From positions 62,001 to 126,000 of the forward strand of contig NZ_JAEMNV010000009.1 in assembly GCF_016482825.1 (NCBI RefSeq): a stretch of DNA of 64,000 bases, in the 5' to 3' direction. Each line of letters begins with the position of its first letter. The stretch's first letter is position 1. The DNA comes from Antrihabitans stalagmiti. GTDB lineage: Bacteria; Actinomycetota; Actinomycetes; Mycobacteriales; Mycobacteriaceae. This document shows positions 9,376 to 17,528 of this stretch, piece after piece. Made by a program: the position numbers and the translations under genes. The notes under the pieces were generated by a model. That model worked only from the letters and a program-made list of their open reading frames with translations. It ran no database searches and was not told where the DNA came from.

Positions 9376-10554
9376 ATCCGCCGGATTCCGTTGCCGTAGT
9401 CGGCGCATCGCTCGCTGGTCTGTCCGCGGTGTGCATTGCGCGCCGAGGGCTACAGCGGGGCGATCACTGTTGTCGGCGACGAGGTGCACCTGCCCTACGA
9501 CCGCCCACCCCTTTCGAAGGAATTTCTGCACGGCAACGACCACAACGTGCCGCTGGTCGAACCCGGCAGCGACGATGCTGACCAACTCGACGTCACTTGG
9601 CTGCTCGGCCGCAGGGCGATCGGCCTCACAGCACGGCCGGACTCCCGCCACGAACTTCTTCTCGCCGACGGTTCGGCCGTCACTGCCGATCAGGTTGTCA
9701 TCGCAACGGGCGCGCGTGCCCGGACCCTTCCGAACCTGGCCGAACTCGATGGGGTGCACACGCTACGCACACTCGACGACGCCAGAGCACTGCGGGATTC
9801 GCTTGCATCGTCGCTGCGTCTCGTTGTGATCGGCGCAGGGTTCATCGGTGCCGAGGTCGCGTCGTCGGCCGCTGCACTCGGCCTCGATGTGACGATCGTC
9901 GAAGCCTCACCAACTCCCCTTGCCGGCATTCTCGGCGCAGAACTCGGCGCACTGTGCGTCGCCAAGCACAGCGCCAACGGAGTCCGGCTGCGCACGGGCG
10001 TCACAGTCGAGCGACTGCTCGGAGACAAGCGCATCTCCGGCGTCGAACTGAGCGACGGCTCCGTACTGCGGTGCGAAGCGCTCGTCGTTGGCATCGGGGC
10101 TGTGCCCAACGTCGAGTGGGCAGCGATGTCGGAGATCGACGTCGACAACGGCTTCCTGACCGATTCCCAGTGCAGGACTTCGATTTCGGGCATCTACGCG
10201 ATCGGCGATTGCGCGCGCACCTACGTCGACGAACTCGGTACCCATCACCGAAGCGAGCACTGGACGAACGCGACCGCGCAGGCGCGCACCGTCGCTCGCA
10301 CGATCATGGGAAGTACCGAAGCAACAGCGACCGCACCGTATTTCTGGTCCGATCAGTACGGCGCTCGTCTGCAGTTCGCTGGTCGCCGCCGGCCGGACGA
10401 CGACGTGAAATTCGTCGACGGCAACGCGGATGCCGCGTCGTTCACGGTCGTCTACGAACGCTCGGGCGAGGTTGTCGCAGTGTTCGCACTCGACAATCCC
10501 CGCCTGTTCACTCGCTACCGCAAGCAGATCGAACGGGCTCGCTCACGCGTGTGA
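9372..10554 (+). pseudogene. FAD/NAD(P)-dependent ferredoxin reductase, frameshifted
   Basis: The gene should begin at the ATG at 9372, overlapping the ferredoxin stop by 4 bp. That frame encodes the FAD motif VAVVGASLAGLSAV, but then runs out of the family sequence near 9430. The remaining protein (LRAEGYSG, LPYDRPPLSKEF, the NAD-binding VVIGAGFIGAEVASS and the C-terminal domain) continues in another frame from about 9433 to 10554. Two bases appear to be missing near 9430. Translation from the in-frame TTG at 9436 would lack the FAD dinucleotide motif and is unlikely to be functional. It resembles BphA4/rubredoxin-reductase-type enzymes of about 390-410 residues. Either the gene is broken or the sequence has an error; its 3' end overlaps the convergent gcvH-like gene by 12 bp. 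Confidence 0.8.
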
Positions 10555-10863
10555 CGGCAGCACCGCGAACAGCCAGCCCGCACCACCCGGATCCGACGTC
10601 GTCAACTCGGGATGGCGGCCGACCTCGTCGTTGACAATGGTGACTCGCCCGCTGACGGGTGAGAACAGCCCCGTTGTATTCGCAGCGGACGTCGCAGCAC
10701 CACACTGCATTCCCGCTTCGACGAACGTCCCGACAGTTGGCAACTCGAGTGCCGTCACAGCACCGACCGACTTTGCGGCATCCGGCGACAGGCTGACCCG
10801 CACCGGCGATTCGAAGAAGTTTCTGCTGGTAGCAATCGTCAACCAGTCGTGTTCTACAGACAT
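10543..10863 (-). CDS. Glycine cleavage H-protein-like protein lacking the lipoyl lysine
   Basis: The 106-residue protein aligns along most of a GcvH H-protein: EHDWL at the N-terminus, ELPTVGTFVEAG, FSPVSGRV and VNDEV followed by PEL and GWLF near the end. In true H-proteins the segment before SPVSG is ESVKAASD, whose Lys is lipoylated. Here it is TSAANTTG, so Ala61 stands in the Lys position; the only Lys in the protein is Lys31, far from the loop. It cannot carry lipoate in the normal way. It is the last gene of the sarcosine oxidase operon, 31 bp after purU. It could be a structural or folate/one-carbon accessory protein. Homology is clear; function unknown. Confidence 0.8.
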   Translation of the reverse strand: MSVEHDWLTIATSRNFFESPVRVSLSPDAAKSVGAVTALELPTVGTFVEAGMQCGAATSAANTTGLFSPVSGRVTIVNDEVGRHPELTTSDPGGAGWLFAVLPSHA

Positions 10864-10894
10864 GGGCCGTGCCTCTCTTCGATCGATTCGGTTC

Positions 10895-11743
10895 TCAACG
10901 AAATACGACGGTGCTCGTGTCGTTCAGCAGTACTCGATGCTGGCAATGCCAGCGCACGGCTCGCGACAGCGCGATCGCTTCCGCGTCACTGCCGACCGTT
11001 GCGAGGCGCCCCGGATCGAAGGTGTGATCGATCCGAATCACCTCCTGCTCGATGATCGGACCCTCGTCCAGGTCGGGGGTCACGTAATGCGCTGTGGCGC
11101 CGACATACTTGACGCCGCGGTCGAACGCCTGGTGGTAGGGCTTCGCACCTTTGAACCCCGGCAGGAAGGAATGGTGAATGTTGATCGCGCGTCCGTGCAG
11201 CGCGCGGCACAGGTCGTCGGACAGCACCTGCATGTAGCGCGCAAGGACGACCAGGTCGACTTCGTACTCCGAGACGAGTTCCAGTAGCCGAACTTCGGCG
11301 TCGGCTTTGGTGTCCGGTGTCACCGGCACATGGATGTACGGCAGCCCGACCGCTTCTGCCATCGCCCGCAGGTCCTCGTGATTGGACACGACGGCGACGA
11401 TTTCCGCGCCCAATGTGCCCGAGCGCCAACGGAAGATGAGGTCGTTGAGGCAGTGTCCGAGCTTGGACACCATCACGAGTATCCGCTGCGGTCGGTCGTC
11501 GGCGATCTCGAAGGAGGTACCGAGTTCGTTGGCAATCTCGTCGAATTGGGCGGCGAGGGTTTCGGTGTTCGATTCCTCTGCGGACACGAATGCCGTTCGC
11601 ATGAAGAACGATCCGCGCCGGACGTCGTCGAACTGCTGATGCTCGACGATGTCGCAACCGTGCTGGAAGAGGAACGAACTGATCGAACCGACGATCCCCG
11701 GACGTTCCTTGCAGGTCAGTGTCAACGTGAAGTTGGTTGTCAT
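10895..11743 (-). CDS. purU: Formyltetrahydrofolate deformylase
   Basis: The 282-residue protein has an N-terminal ACT domain (about residues 5-85) and a C-terminal formyltransferase-fold hydrolase domain. The catalytic INIHHSFLPGF (Asn188, His190) and DLDEGPI (Asp226) motifs are present. It hydrolyses 10-formyl-THF to formate and THF. In this operon it would recycle the folate loaded with one-carbon units by sarcosine oxidase and the dimethylglycine dehydrogenase-like enzyme. The ATG at 11743 overlaps the soxG stop by 4 bp; a longer frame upstream only reads soxG out of frame. Cytoplasmic. Confidence 0.93.
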   Translation of the reverse strand: MTTNFTLTLTCKERPGIVGSISSFLFQHGCDIVEHQQFDDVRRGSFFMRTAFVSAEESNTETLAAQFDEIANELGTSFEIADDRPQRILVMVSKLGHCLNDLIFRWRSGTLGAEIVAVVSNHEDLRAMAEAVGLPYIHVPVTPDTKADAEVRLLELVSEYEVDLVVLARYMQVLSDDLCRALHGRAINIHHSFLPGFKGAKPYHQAFDRGVKYVGATAHYVTPDLDEGPIIEQEVIRIDHTFDPGRLATVGSDAEAIALSRAVRWHCQHRVLLNDTSTVVFR

Positions 11744-12333
11744 CGTGATCCTTCGATGTCGATGAATTCTGTTGCGGCGTCGAGGATCCACGCCGCGAAA
11801 TAGTGCGCGAACGACGATCGGACCAGGATTCGGTAGTTGGTTCCGGTGCCGTCCACTGCCATCAGCACGACACCCGCCTGACCGACCATGGTTTGCGCTG
11901 CGGTACCGGGAACGAACACACGTGGGTGTAGGTCGAGCGAGCAACCCTGCTCTAGCAGGTCGCGGGCGTTGGCACCCCGAAGCAACAGCGAGGTGCGTTG
12001 CGCCGAAACGTCCGTCGCGGTTCCGCCGAACGGGCCGACCAACTCGCGCAGTTCGGTTTCGAAGGTGACGCCGGCGTCGACCGTGCTGGTGATCAGCCAT
12101 TCGTCGGGACCGAGCCAGATCGCCGCGATGTCACCACCGACCGTGTATGTGGATGCCGCAGTGGGCAATTGGAACCCGATACGAGCGGCCACCGCATCGG
12201 CACCCGCGGCGTCCGAACGCAGATCGATCATCGTCACACACGGTTCCTCGGTCACCTGCAGCGTCGCGGGCAACACAGCGAACCGCGGTGCCCAGCTCGC
12301 CAACGGACTTGTACGCACCAAGGTTTCAGCCAT
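11740..12333 (-). CDS. soxG: Sarcosine oxidase gamma subunit
   Basis: This 197-residue protein matches the small gamma subunit of heterotetrameric sarcosine oxidase, with the GcvT-like fold features WLGPDEWLI and VSAQRTSLLLRGANARDLL. The gamma subunit binds the GcvT-like half of the alpha subunit and has no cofactor of its own. It overlaps soxA by 8 bp at its start and purU by 4 bp at its end, keeping the soxB-D-A-G order found in other bacteria. Identification rests on sequence character together with this order. Confidence 0.92.
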   Translation of the reverse strand: MAETLVRTSPLASWAPRFAVLPATLQVTEEPCVTMIDLRSDAAGADAVAARIGFQLPTAASTYTVGGDIAAIWLGPDEWLITSTVDAGVTFETELRELVGPFGGTATDVSAQRTSLLLRGANARDLLEQGCSLDLHPRVFVPGTAAQTMVGQAGVVLMAVDGTGTNYRILVRSSFAHYFAAWILDAATEFIDIEGSR

Positions 12334-15151
12334 CGCGACGGGCCCCTTCCGGGTCTACGAGTACGGAGCCGGTTACTTCGACACGAACCAAGGTCGAGCC
12401 GATCGGCACGTGCAGAGTCTCACCGATTCGGGACCGCCCTGCCTGGACGAGAGCGAGGGCGAAGGACCGGCCGAGCTCGGCCGAACGGTAACTGGAGGTC
12501 ACGTACCCGACCATGGGAACCGGTGGCGGCGGCAGAGTCTCGTCGTTGCGGAACTCGATGATCTGCGATCCTTCGGGAAGGACGACATCGCGATCGGTCG
12601 GCAGCAGCCCGACCAGCTGGCGGCGCAACGGATTCTGATTCTCGGTGCGTGCGAACGATCGCTTGCCGATGAAATCGAGCTTCTTCTTCGACACCGCCCA
12701 ACCCATCCCGAGATCCTGCGGGGTGACTGTCCCGTCCGTGTCCTGACCGACGATCGGGTAACCCTTCTCGGCGCGCAGAACGTGCATGGTCTCGGTGCCG
12801 TACGGGGTGATCCCGTAGGGCTCCCCTGCCTCGATCAGGCGTTCCCACAACGGTTGTGCGTACCAGGAATTGACGTTGACCTCGTAGGCAAGCTCGCCGG
12901 AGAAGCTGATGCGTGCCACCCGGACGGGTACCTCTCCGATGCTGGTGTCGCGCCACGTCATAAACGGGAACGATTCGTTCGCGACGTCGAGATCAGGGAA
13001 CACAGCGGCGACCACGTCGCGCGAGCGCGGACCGACAACGGGGAACGTCGACCAGTGTTCGGTGACCGAGGCGAGGCGAACCCGAAGGTCGGGCCATTCG
13101 GTCTGGACCCACTCCTCCATCCACTCCAAAATCTTCGCGGCACCACCGGTTGTGGTGAACACGATGAAGCGGTTCGCCTCCAGGCGCATGACGGTGCCGT
13201 CGTCGATGACCATCCCGTCGACGCCACACATCACGCCGTAGCGGACGCTGCCGACCTTCAGGTTGCTCATCATGTTGGTGTAGATCCGGTCGAGTAGTTC
13301 GCCCGCGTCCTCGCCCTGCACGTCGATCTTGCCGAGCGTCGAGCCGTCCAGAATGCCGACGGACGTTCTGACGGCGGCACATTCGCGCAGCACCGCGGCG
13401 TCCATGTCCTCGTTCGGTCGCGGGTAGTGCCGAGGTCGCTTCCACTGCCCGACGTCCTCGAAGACCGCGCCATGCTCCACGTGCCAATCATGCAGCGCCG
13501 TCGTGCGTTCCGGATCGAAGAGCGTGCCTCGGCCGCGCCCGGCGAGTGCTGCGAAGGCAACCGGTGTGTACGGCGGGCGGAAGGTGGTGGTGCCGAGGTC
13601 GGCGATCGGCACCCCGAGCAGGTCGGCCGTGATACCCGACGCGATGACACCCGACGTCTTGCCTTGATCGTGCGCGGTGCCGATTGTTGTGTAGCGCTTG
13701 ATGTGTTCCATCGATCGCATCCCGGCACCGACGGCCCTGCGCAGGTCTGCGACGGTGGCATCACGTTGCAGATCGACGAACGAGGTGGCACCCGTGCTAC
13801 CCGCTGCGGTATCGGCAACGTGCCACAGGACCAGCGGTTCGGCCTCGACCTGCGCGCCGGACGCTTCGGGGAGGGAGGCGTCGTCGCCCATTCCGGCGTC
13901 CGTCGCCGCACGCTTACCGTCGCGCAGGCAGCCTGCGAGGTCGAGCACACCGTTCGCGGACCCGGCTACCTGAACGCCGTCGAGACTCTCACCGGGAACG
14001 AACGCGCCCAGGCCGTCGTCGTAGCGCAGCTCTCCGCGAACCTGGCTGAACAGGTGCACAGCGGGATTCCAGCCGCCGCTGACCAGCAGGAGGTCGCACG
14101 GGATCGACTCGTCTCCGACCAGTGCGTGACTGATTCGGTCGGTCCCGGACGTTCCGCTGACCACGGCCCCGGAATGCACGGCAATACCGCGCCTGGCACA
14201 TTCCTGTTGCAGCGCAGCGGGTCCGTCGGCGCGGGCGTCGACCACGGCGTTGATCGTGACGCCGGCGTCGGCGAGGTCGAACGCAGCGACGTACGCACTG
14301 TCGTTGGTCGTGAAGACGACAGCCTCGTTACCCGCACGCACTCCGTAGCGATGCAAGAACGTGCAGGCACCGTCGGCGAGCATGATGCCGGGGCGGTCGT
14401 TGTCTCCGAACACGATCGGACGCTCGTGCGCGCCGGACGCGATCACGGTGTGGCGCGCCCGAATTCGCCATACTCGTTGGCGCGAAACATTTTTCGGTGC
14501 ATCGAAGCCGAGATGGTCGGTGCGACGTTCGAGTGCGAGGACGAAGCCGTCGTCATAATTGCCGAAAGCTGTTGTGCGCTGCAGGTGCCGCACCTCGGGG
14601 AAGGTCGCCAACTCCGCGACCACGTCGCGCACCCAGGCTGTGGCAGGTGCACCGTCGATCGAGTCGGCGCTACCGAGCAGAGACCCGCCCGCTTCGGATT
14701 GCTCGTCGATCAGGACAACCCGGGCGCCACTTCGAGCAGCCGTCAGTGCAGCGATCAAGCCGGCGGGTCCCGCCCCGACCACAAGCACATCGGTATGCAG
14801 ATGTCGTGCATCGTAACGACTTTCATCGGCCGAGTCGGCCAACCTGCCGCGACCGGGAATACCGTTGGCGACCAATCCGTCGTAGAGCTCGACGGTGCTG
14901 GCAAGCAACATCGCCTCGGGAAAGGGCGCCTCGATCTGCACGAGGCCGCCGGTGTCTTCTGCCCACGCCGCGGTGATGCCGCGCGGGCGCCCGAATTTGA
15001 TGCTGGTGGTGATCTTTCCGATGCCGTGTGCAAGCAATGCAGAAGCAAGGGTGTCACCCCGGTAGCCGGTCAGCGGCTGGCCGTCGAAGATGAAGCTGTA
15101 CGGGGTGTTTCGGTCGATTCGTCCGCCGCTAGTGCGAAAGGGCTCTGTCAT
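12326..15151 (-). CDS. soxA: Sarcosine oxidase alpha subunit
   Basis: With the ATG at 15151 the protein has 941 residues, the usual size for the large subunit. The N-terminal part has a 2Fe-2S-ferredoxin-like ubiquitin-fold segment (SFIFDGQPLTGYRGDTLASALLAHG split over residues 15-45), then an FAD/NAD-binding region (DVLVVGAGPAGLIAAL near residue 118). The C-terminal third is a GcvT folate-binding domain. Heterotetrameric sarcosine oxidase converts sarcosine to glycine and forms 5,10-methylene-THF when THF is available. The start overlaps soxD by 4 bp; an upstream extension of 59 codons reads through soxD out of frame and was rejected. Confidence 0.94.
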   Translation of the reverse strand: MTEPFRTSGGRIDRNTPYSFIFDGQPLTGYRGDTLASALLAHGIGKITTSIKFGRPRGITAAWAEDTGGLVQIEAPFPEAMLLASTVELYDGLVANGIPGRGRLADSADESRYDARHLHTDVLVVGAGPAGLIAALTAARSGARVVLIDEQSEAGGSLLGSADSIDGAPATAWVRDVVAELATFPEVRHLQRTTAFGNYDDGFVLALERRTDHLGFDAPKNVSRQRVWRIRARHTVIASGAHERPIVFGDNDRPGIMLADGACTFLHRYGVRAGNEAVVFTTNDSAYVAAFDLADAGVTINAVVDARADGPAALQQECARRGIAVHSGAVVSGTSGTDRISHALVGDESIPCDLLLVSGGWNPAVHLFSQVRGELRYDDGLGAFVPGESLDGVQVAGSANGVLDLAGCLRDGKRAATDAGMGDDASLPEASGAQVEAEPLVLWHVADTAAGSTGATSFVDLQRDATVADLRRAVGAGMRSMEHIKRYTTIGTAHDQGKTSGVIASGITADLLGVPIADLGTTTFRPPYTPVAFAALAGRGRGTLFDPERTTALHDWHVEHGAVFEDVGQWKRPRHYPRPNEDMDAAVLRECAAVRTSVGILDGSTLGKIDVQGEDAGELLDRIYTNMMSNLKVGSVRYGVMCGVDGMVIDDGTVMRLEANRFIVFTTTGGAAKILEWMEEWVQTEWPDLRVRLASVTEHWSTFPVVGPRSRDVVAAVFPDLDVANESFPFMTWRDTSIGEVPVRVARISFSGELAYEVNVNSWYAQPLWERLIEAGEPYGITPYGTETMHVLRAEKGYPIVGQDTDGTVTPQDLGMGWAVSKKKLDFIGKRSFARTENQNPLRRQLVGLLPTDRDVVLPEGSQIIEFRNDETLPPPPVPMVGYVTSSYRSAELGRSFALALVQAGRSRIGETLHVPIGSTLVRVEVTGSVLVDPEGARRDG

Positions 15152-15441
15152 GACAATGTCGGCTTCTGCTCGGTCGGCTTCGGATCGGAGGGGCGGTAGA
15201 CACTCTGGAAGCGATACGTCGCAGTGTCGCGTACCGCGTTGAACCAGCGGCGGCATCCGGCTGCGTGGTACCACCGCTCCGCGAAGGCGCCCTTCGGATT
15301 CGAACGGAAGAACACGTAGTGGGCCCACTGCTCGTCGGTCAGCGCAGCAGGGTCACTCGGGTATGCGACGTGCGCTTGGCCGCCGTAGTGATACTCGGTT
15401 TCTTCACGCGAGCCGCACCAGGGGCATTCGATGAGTTGCAT
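15148..15441 (-). CDS. soxD: Sarcosine oxidase delta subunit
   Basis: The 97-residue protein shows all four zinc ligands of the delta subunit at their canonical positions: Cys6 and Cys9 in CPWCG, His59 and Cys63 in YHAAGC. It caps the alpha subunit in the heterotetramer. The ATG at 15441 lies 11 bp after the soxB stop, and the gene overlaps soxA by 4 bp. A much longer frame reading up through soxB is a shadow. Confidence 0.95.
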   Translation of the reverse strand: MQLIECPWCGSREETEYHYGGQAHVAYPSDPAALTDEQWAHYVFFRSNPKGAFAERWYHAAGCRRWFNAVRDTATYRFQSVYRPSDPKPTEQKPTLS

Positions 15442-15452
15442 GTTGTGCCCTT

Positions 15453-16694
15453 CTAGTGCGCGACGGCTGCGGCGCCGTGTTCGTCGACCAACGCGCCAGT
15501 GACGAACCGATCCAGACTGAAGGGCGCGATGTACGGATGGGGTTCGTCGTAGGCGAGGGTCTGAGCAAGGCACCAGCCGAGACCGGGCGTTGCCTTGAAA
15601 CCGCCTGTCCCCCAGCCACAGTTGAGGAACACGTTGTCGTAGGGCGTGCGGCCGACGATCGGCGATGCGTCCGGGCACACGTCCACGATGCCGCCCCAAC
15701 TTCGGAGCAGGTGCGCGCGCGCGAAGATCGGAAACAGCTCGACCGCCGCTGCCATCTGCCGCTCGATGATGTGGAATGCGCCGCGCTGACCGAAGCCGTT
15801 GTAGGAGTCGATACCCGCCCCCATCACCAACTCTCCCTTGTGCGCCTGGGAGACGTAGACGTGCACGGCATTCGACATGACGACGGTCGGGTGCACAGGC
15901 TCGAGTAGCTCGGAGACCAATGCCTGCAGTGGATGGCTTTGCACGGGAACGGCTATGCCGAGCATGTCGGTCAGCACCGACGTGTGCCCGGCCGCGCACA
16001 GCGCGACTTTGCCTGCGCCGATCGTGCCGCGATTGGTCCGGACACCCGTCACGCGGTTTCCGTCGGTCTCGAACCCGACAACCTCGCAACCCTGGATGAT
16101 GTCGATGCCGGCAGCGTCGGCTCGGCGTGCGAAACCCCATGCGACGTAGTCGTGTTTCGCGATGCCCGCGCGCGGTTGGTAGGTCGCTCCCAGGACCGGA
16201 TAGCGGATGTCGTCGGAGACGTTGACGATCGGGCACAGCTCCTTGACGCCGTCGGGCCCGACCCACTCCGCGTCGATGCCGTTGAGCCTGTTGGCTTCTA
16301 CACGTCGCACACTGTCGCGCACGTCCTGCAGGCTGTGCGCGAGGTTCAGCACGCCTCGCTGACTGAACAGGATCGGATACCCGAGATCTTCTTCGAGCCC
16401 CTCCCAGAGTTTGAGCGAGTGTTCGTAGATCGCCGAACTCTCGTCCCACAGATAGTTCGATCGAATAACCGTCGTGTTGCGGGCCATGTTGCCGCCCGCG
16501 AGCCAACCCTTCTCCAGCACAGCAACATTGGTGATGCCGTGGTTCTGGGCAAGGTAGTGGGCCGTTGCAAGTCCGTGCCCGCCGCCGCCGATGATCACGA
16601 CGTCGTAGGTCCGCCGCGGTTCGGGGTTGCGCCACAGAAAGTCAGGGTGTTCCAGCTGTTCGGCGCCAGGACCCATCTGGTCGGTTCGGTACAT
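15453..16694 (-). CDS. soxB: Sarcosine oxidase beta subunit
   Basis: From the ATG at 16694, which has GGAG eight bases upstream, the protein is 413 residues, matching the family. It has an N-terminal FAD motif ([19 protein letters not shown], residues 31-49) and the DAO fold. His181 in IAKHDYVAW is the likely site of covalent FMN, judged by position relative to known SoxB proteins. This subunit oxidises sarcosine. It is the first gene of the operon soxBDAG-purU-gcvH-like. The upstream region, shared with the divergent GntR gene, holds a 14-bp palindrome at 16726-16739 that may control it. A longer in-frame extension into the GntR gene was rejected. Confidence 0.94.
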   Translation of the reverse strand: MYRTDQMGPGAEQLEHPDFLWRNPEPRRTYDVVIIGGGGHGLATAHYLAQNHGITNVAVLEKGWLAGGNMARNTTVIRSNYLWDESSAIYEHSLKLWEGLEEDLGYPILFSQRGVLNLAHSLQDVRDSVRRVEANRLNGIDAEWVGPDGVKELCPIVNVSDDIRYPVLGATYQPRAGIAKHDYVAWGFARRADAAGIDIIQGCEVVGFETDGNRVTGVRTNRGTIGAGKVALCAAGHTSVLTDMLGIAVPVQSHPLQALVSELLEPVHPTVVMSNAVHVYVSQAHKGELVMGAGIDSYNGFGQRGAFHIIERQMAAAVELFPIFARAHLLRSWGGIVDVCPDASPIVGRTPYDNVFLNCGWGTGGFKATPGLGWCLAQTLAYDEPHPYIAPFSLDRFVTGALVDEHGAAAVAH

Positions 16695-16725
16695 CCAACC
16701 GTCTCCTGTCGAACAGTCATCGCGA

Positions 16726-16739
16726 ACTGATATATCAGT
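16726..16739. promoter_or_regulatory. Perfect 14-bp palindrome ACTGATATATCAGT, candidate GntR operator
   Basis: The palindrome lies 32 bp upstream of soxB and 82 bp upstream of the GntR GTG start, in the only intergenic space between the divergent genes. Its A/T-rich core stands out from the surrounding G+C-rich DNA and could also overlap a -10 region. Short A/T-centred palindromes are common operators of FCD-type GntR regulators. Confidence 0.6.
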
Positions 16740-16820
16740 GTGTGTCGTTAGAGTAGAGTGCGTGTAGGTCGTGGTCAACAGGTCGTAGAAATATTCGTCG
16801 GAACACTCACAGGAGGCACC

Positions 16821-17483
16821 GTGAGCCTTGCACCGCTGCTCACCGAGAGCGCGCCGACCGATGCGGATCGCGCCTACGAACTCATCCGCGAGCGCCTCGT
16901 CCTGCTCGACATCCGCCCGAACGAGCCGATCAACGACGATGTCGTCGCGCGGTCGCTCGGGTTCGGCCGCACGCCGGTCCGCGAAGCGCTGAAACGACTC
17001 GAGCGCGATCGCCTCGTCGTCGCCTTCCCGCGGCGCGGCACCTTCGCAACGACGGTCGACATCACCGACCTCGCGCACATCTCGGAGATCCGCAAACAAT
17101 TGGAGCCGCTCGCCGCCGCGCGGGCAGCGAGCAGTGCGGGCGCGGCGACAAAGCTCCGCCTGACCGATCTCGCCGAGGAGATTTCCCAGATCGCCCCTAC
17201 CGACCACGACAATCGCGCACTACTGCAGATCGACGTGCGCGTGCACCGGGAGATCTACCGCGCCTCGGGCAATCCGTACCTGGAGGATGTGCTCGTCTGC
17301 CAGGACGCACACGCGACGCGAATCTGGTGCCTTTTCCTCGACCGCCTACCCGACGTCGCAAGCCATGTTCGCGAACATATTCCGCTGCTGCACGCCATCA
17401 TCGACGGCGACGCGGACAAAGCCGCCGAATTGACGATCGAACACGTCGTCGGTTTCGAGAATGCGATCCGCGCCCTGCTCTGA
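16821..17483 (+). CDS. GntR-family (FadR/FCD subfamily) transcriptional regulator
   Basis: The 220-residue protein has an N-terminal winged helix with the GntR recognition region [14 protein letters not shown] and a C-terminal FCD effector domain with metal-binding-type residues in DVRVHREIY and a later HIPLLHAI segment. I chose the GTG at 16821 because GGAGG lies just upstream; an in-frame extension to 16758 lacks such a site. The gene is divergent from soxB across about 125 bp and followed 45 bp later by aspA, so it may regulate sarcosine use, aspartate use or both. Ligand unknown. Confidence 0.88.
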   Translation: MSLAPLLTESAPTDADRAYELIRERLVLLDIRPNEPINDDVVARSLGFGRTPVREALKRLERDRLVVAFPRRGTFATTVDITDLAHISEIRKQLEPLAAARAASSAGAATKLRLTDLAEEISQIAPTDHDNRALLQIDVRVHREIYRASGNPYLEDVLVCQDAHATRIWCLFLDRLPDVASHVREHIPLLHAIIDGDADKAAELTIEHVVGFENAIRALL

Positions 17484-17528
17484 TGCGAGCCGGTTGACAC
17501 TCGCCGTGAGTGCGACCACACTTGAGGC

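Noticed and set aside
13427-15199. Plus-strand frame of 590 codons
   Set aside because: It is antisense to soxA, which has clear family motifs; no motif is visible on this strand.
15148-16635. Fused frame of 495 codons containing soxD at its end
   Set aside because: The upstream part is soxB read in the wrong frame; soxD starts at 15441.
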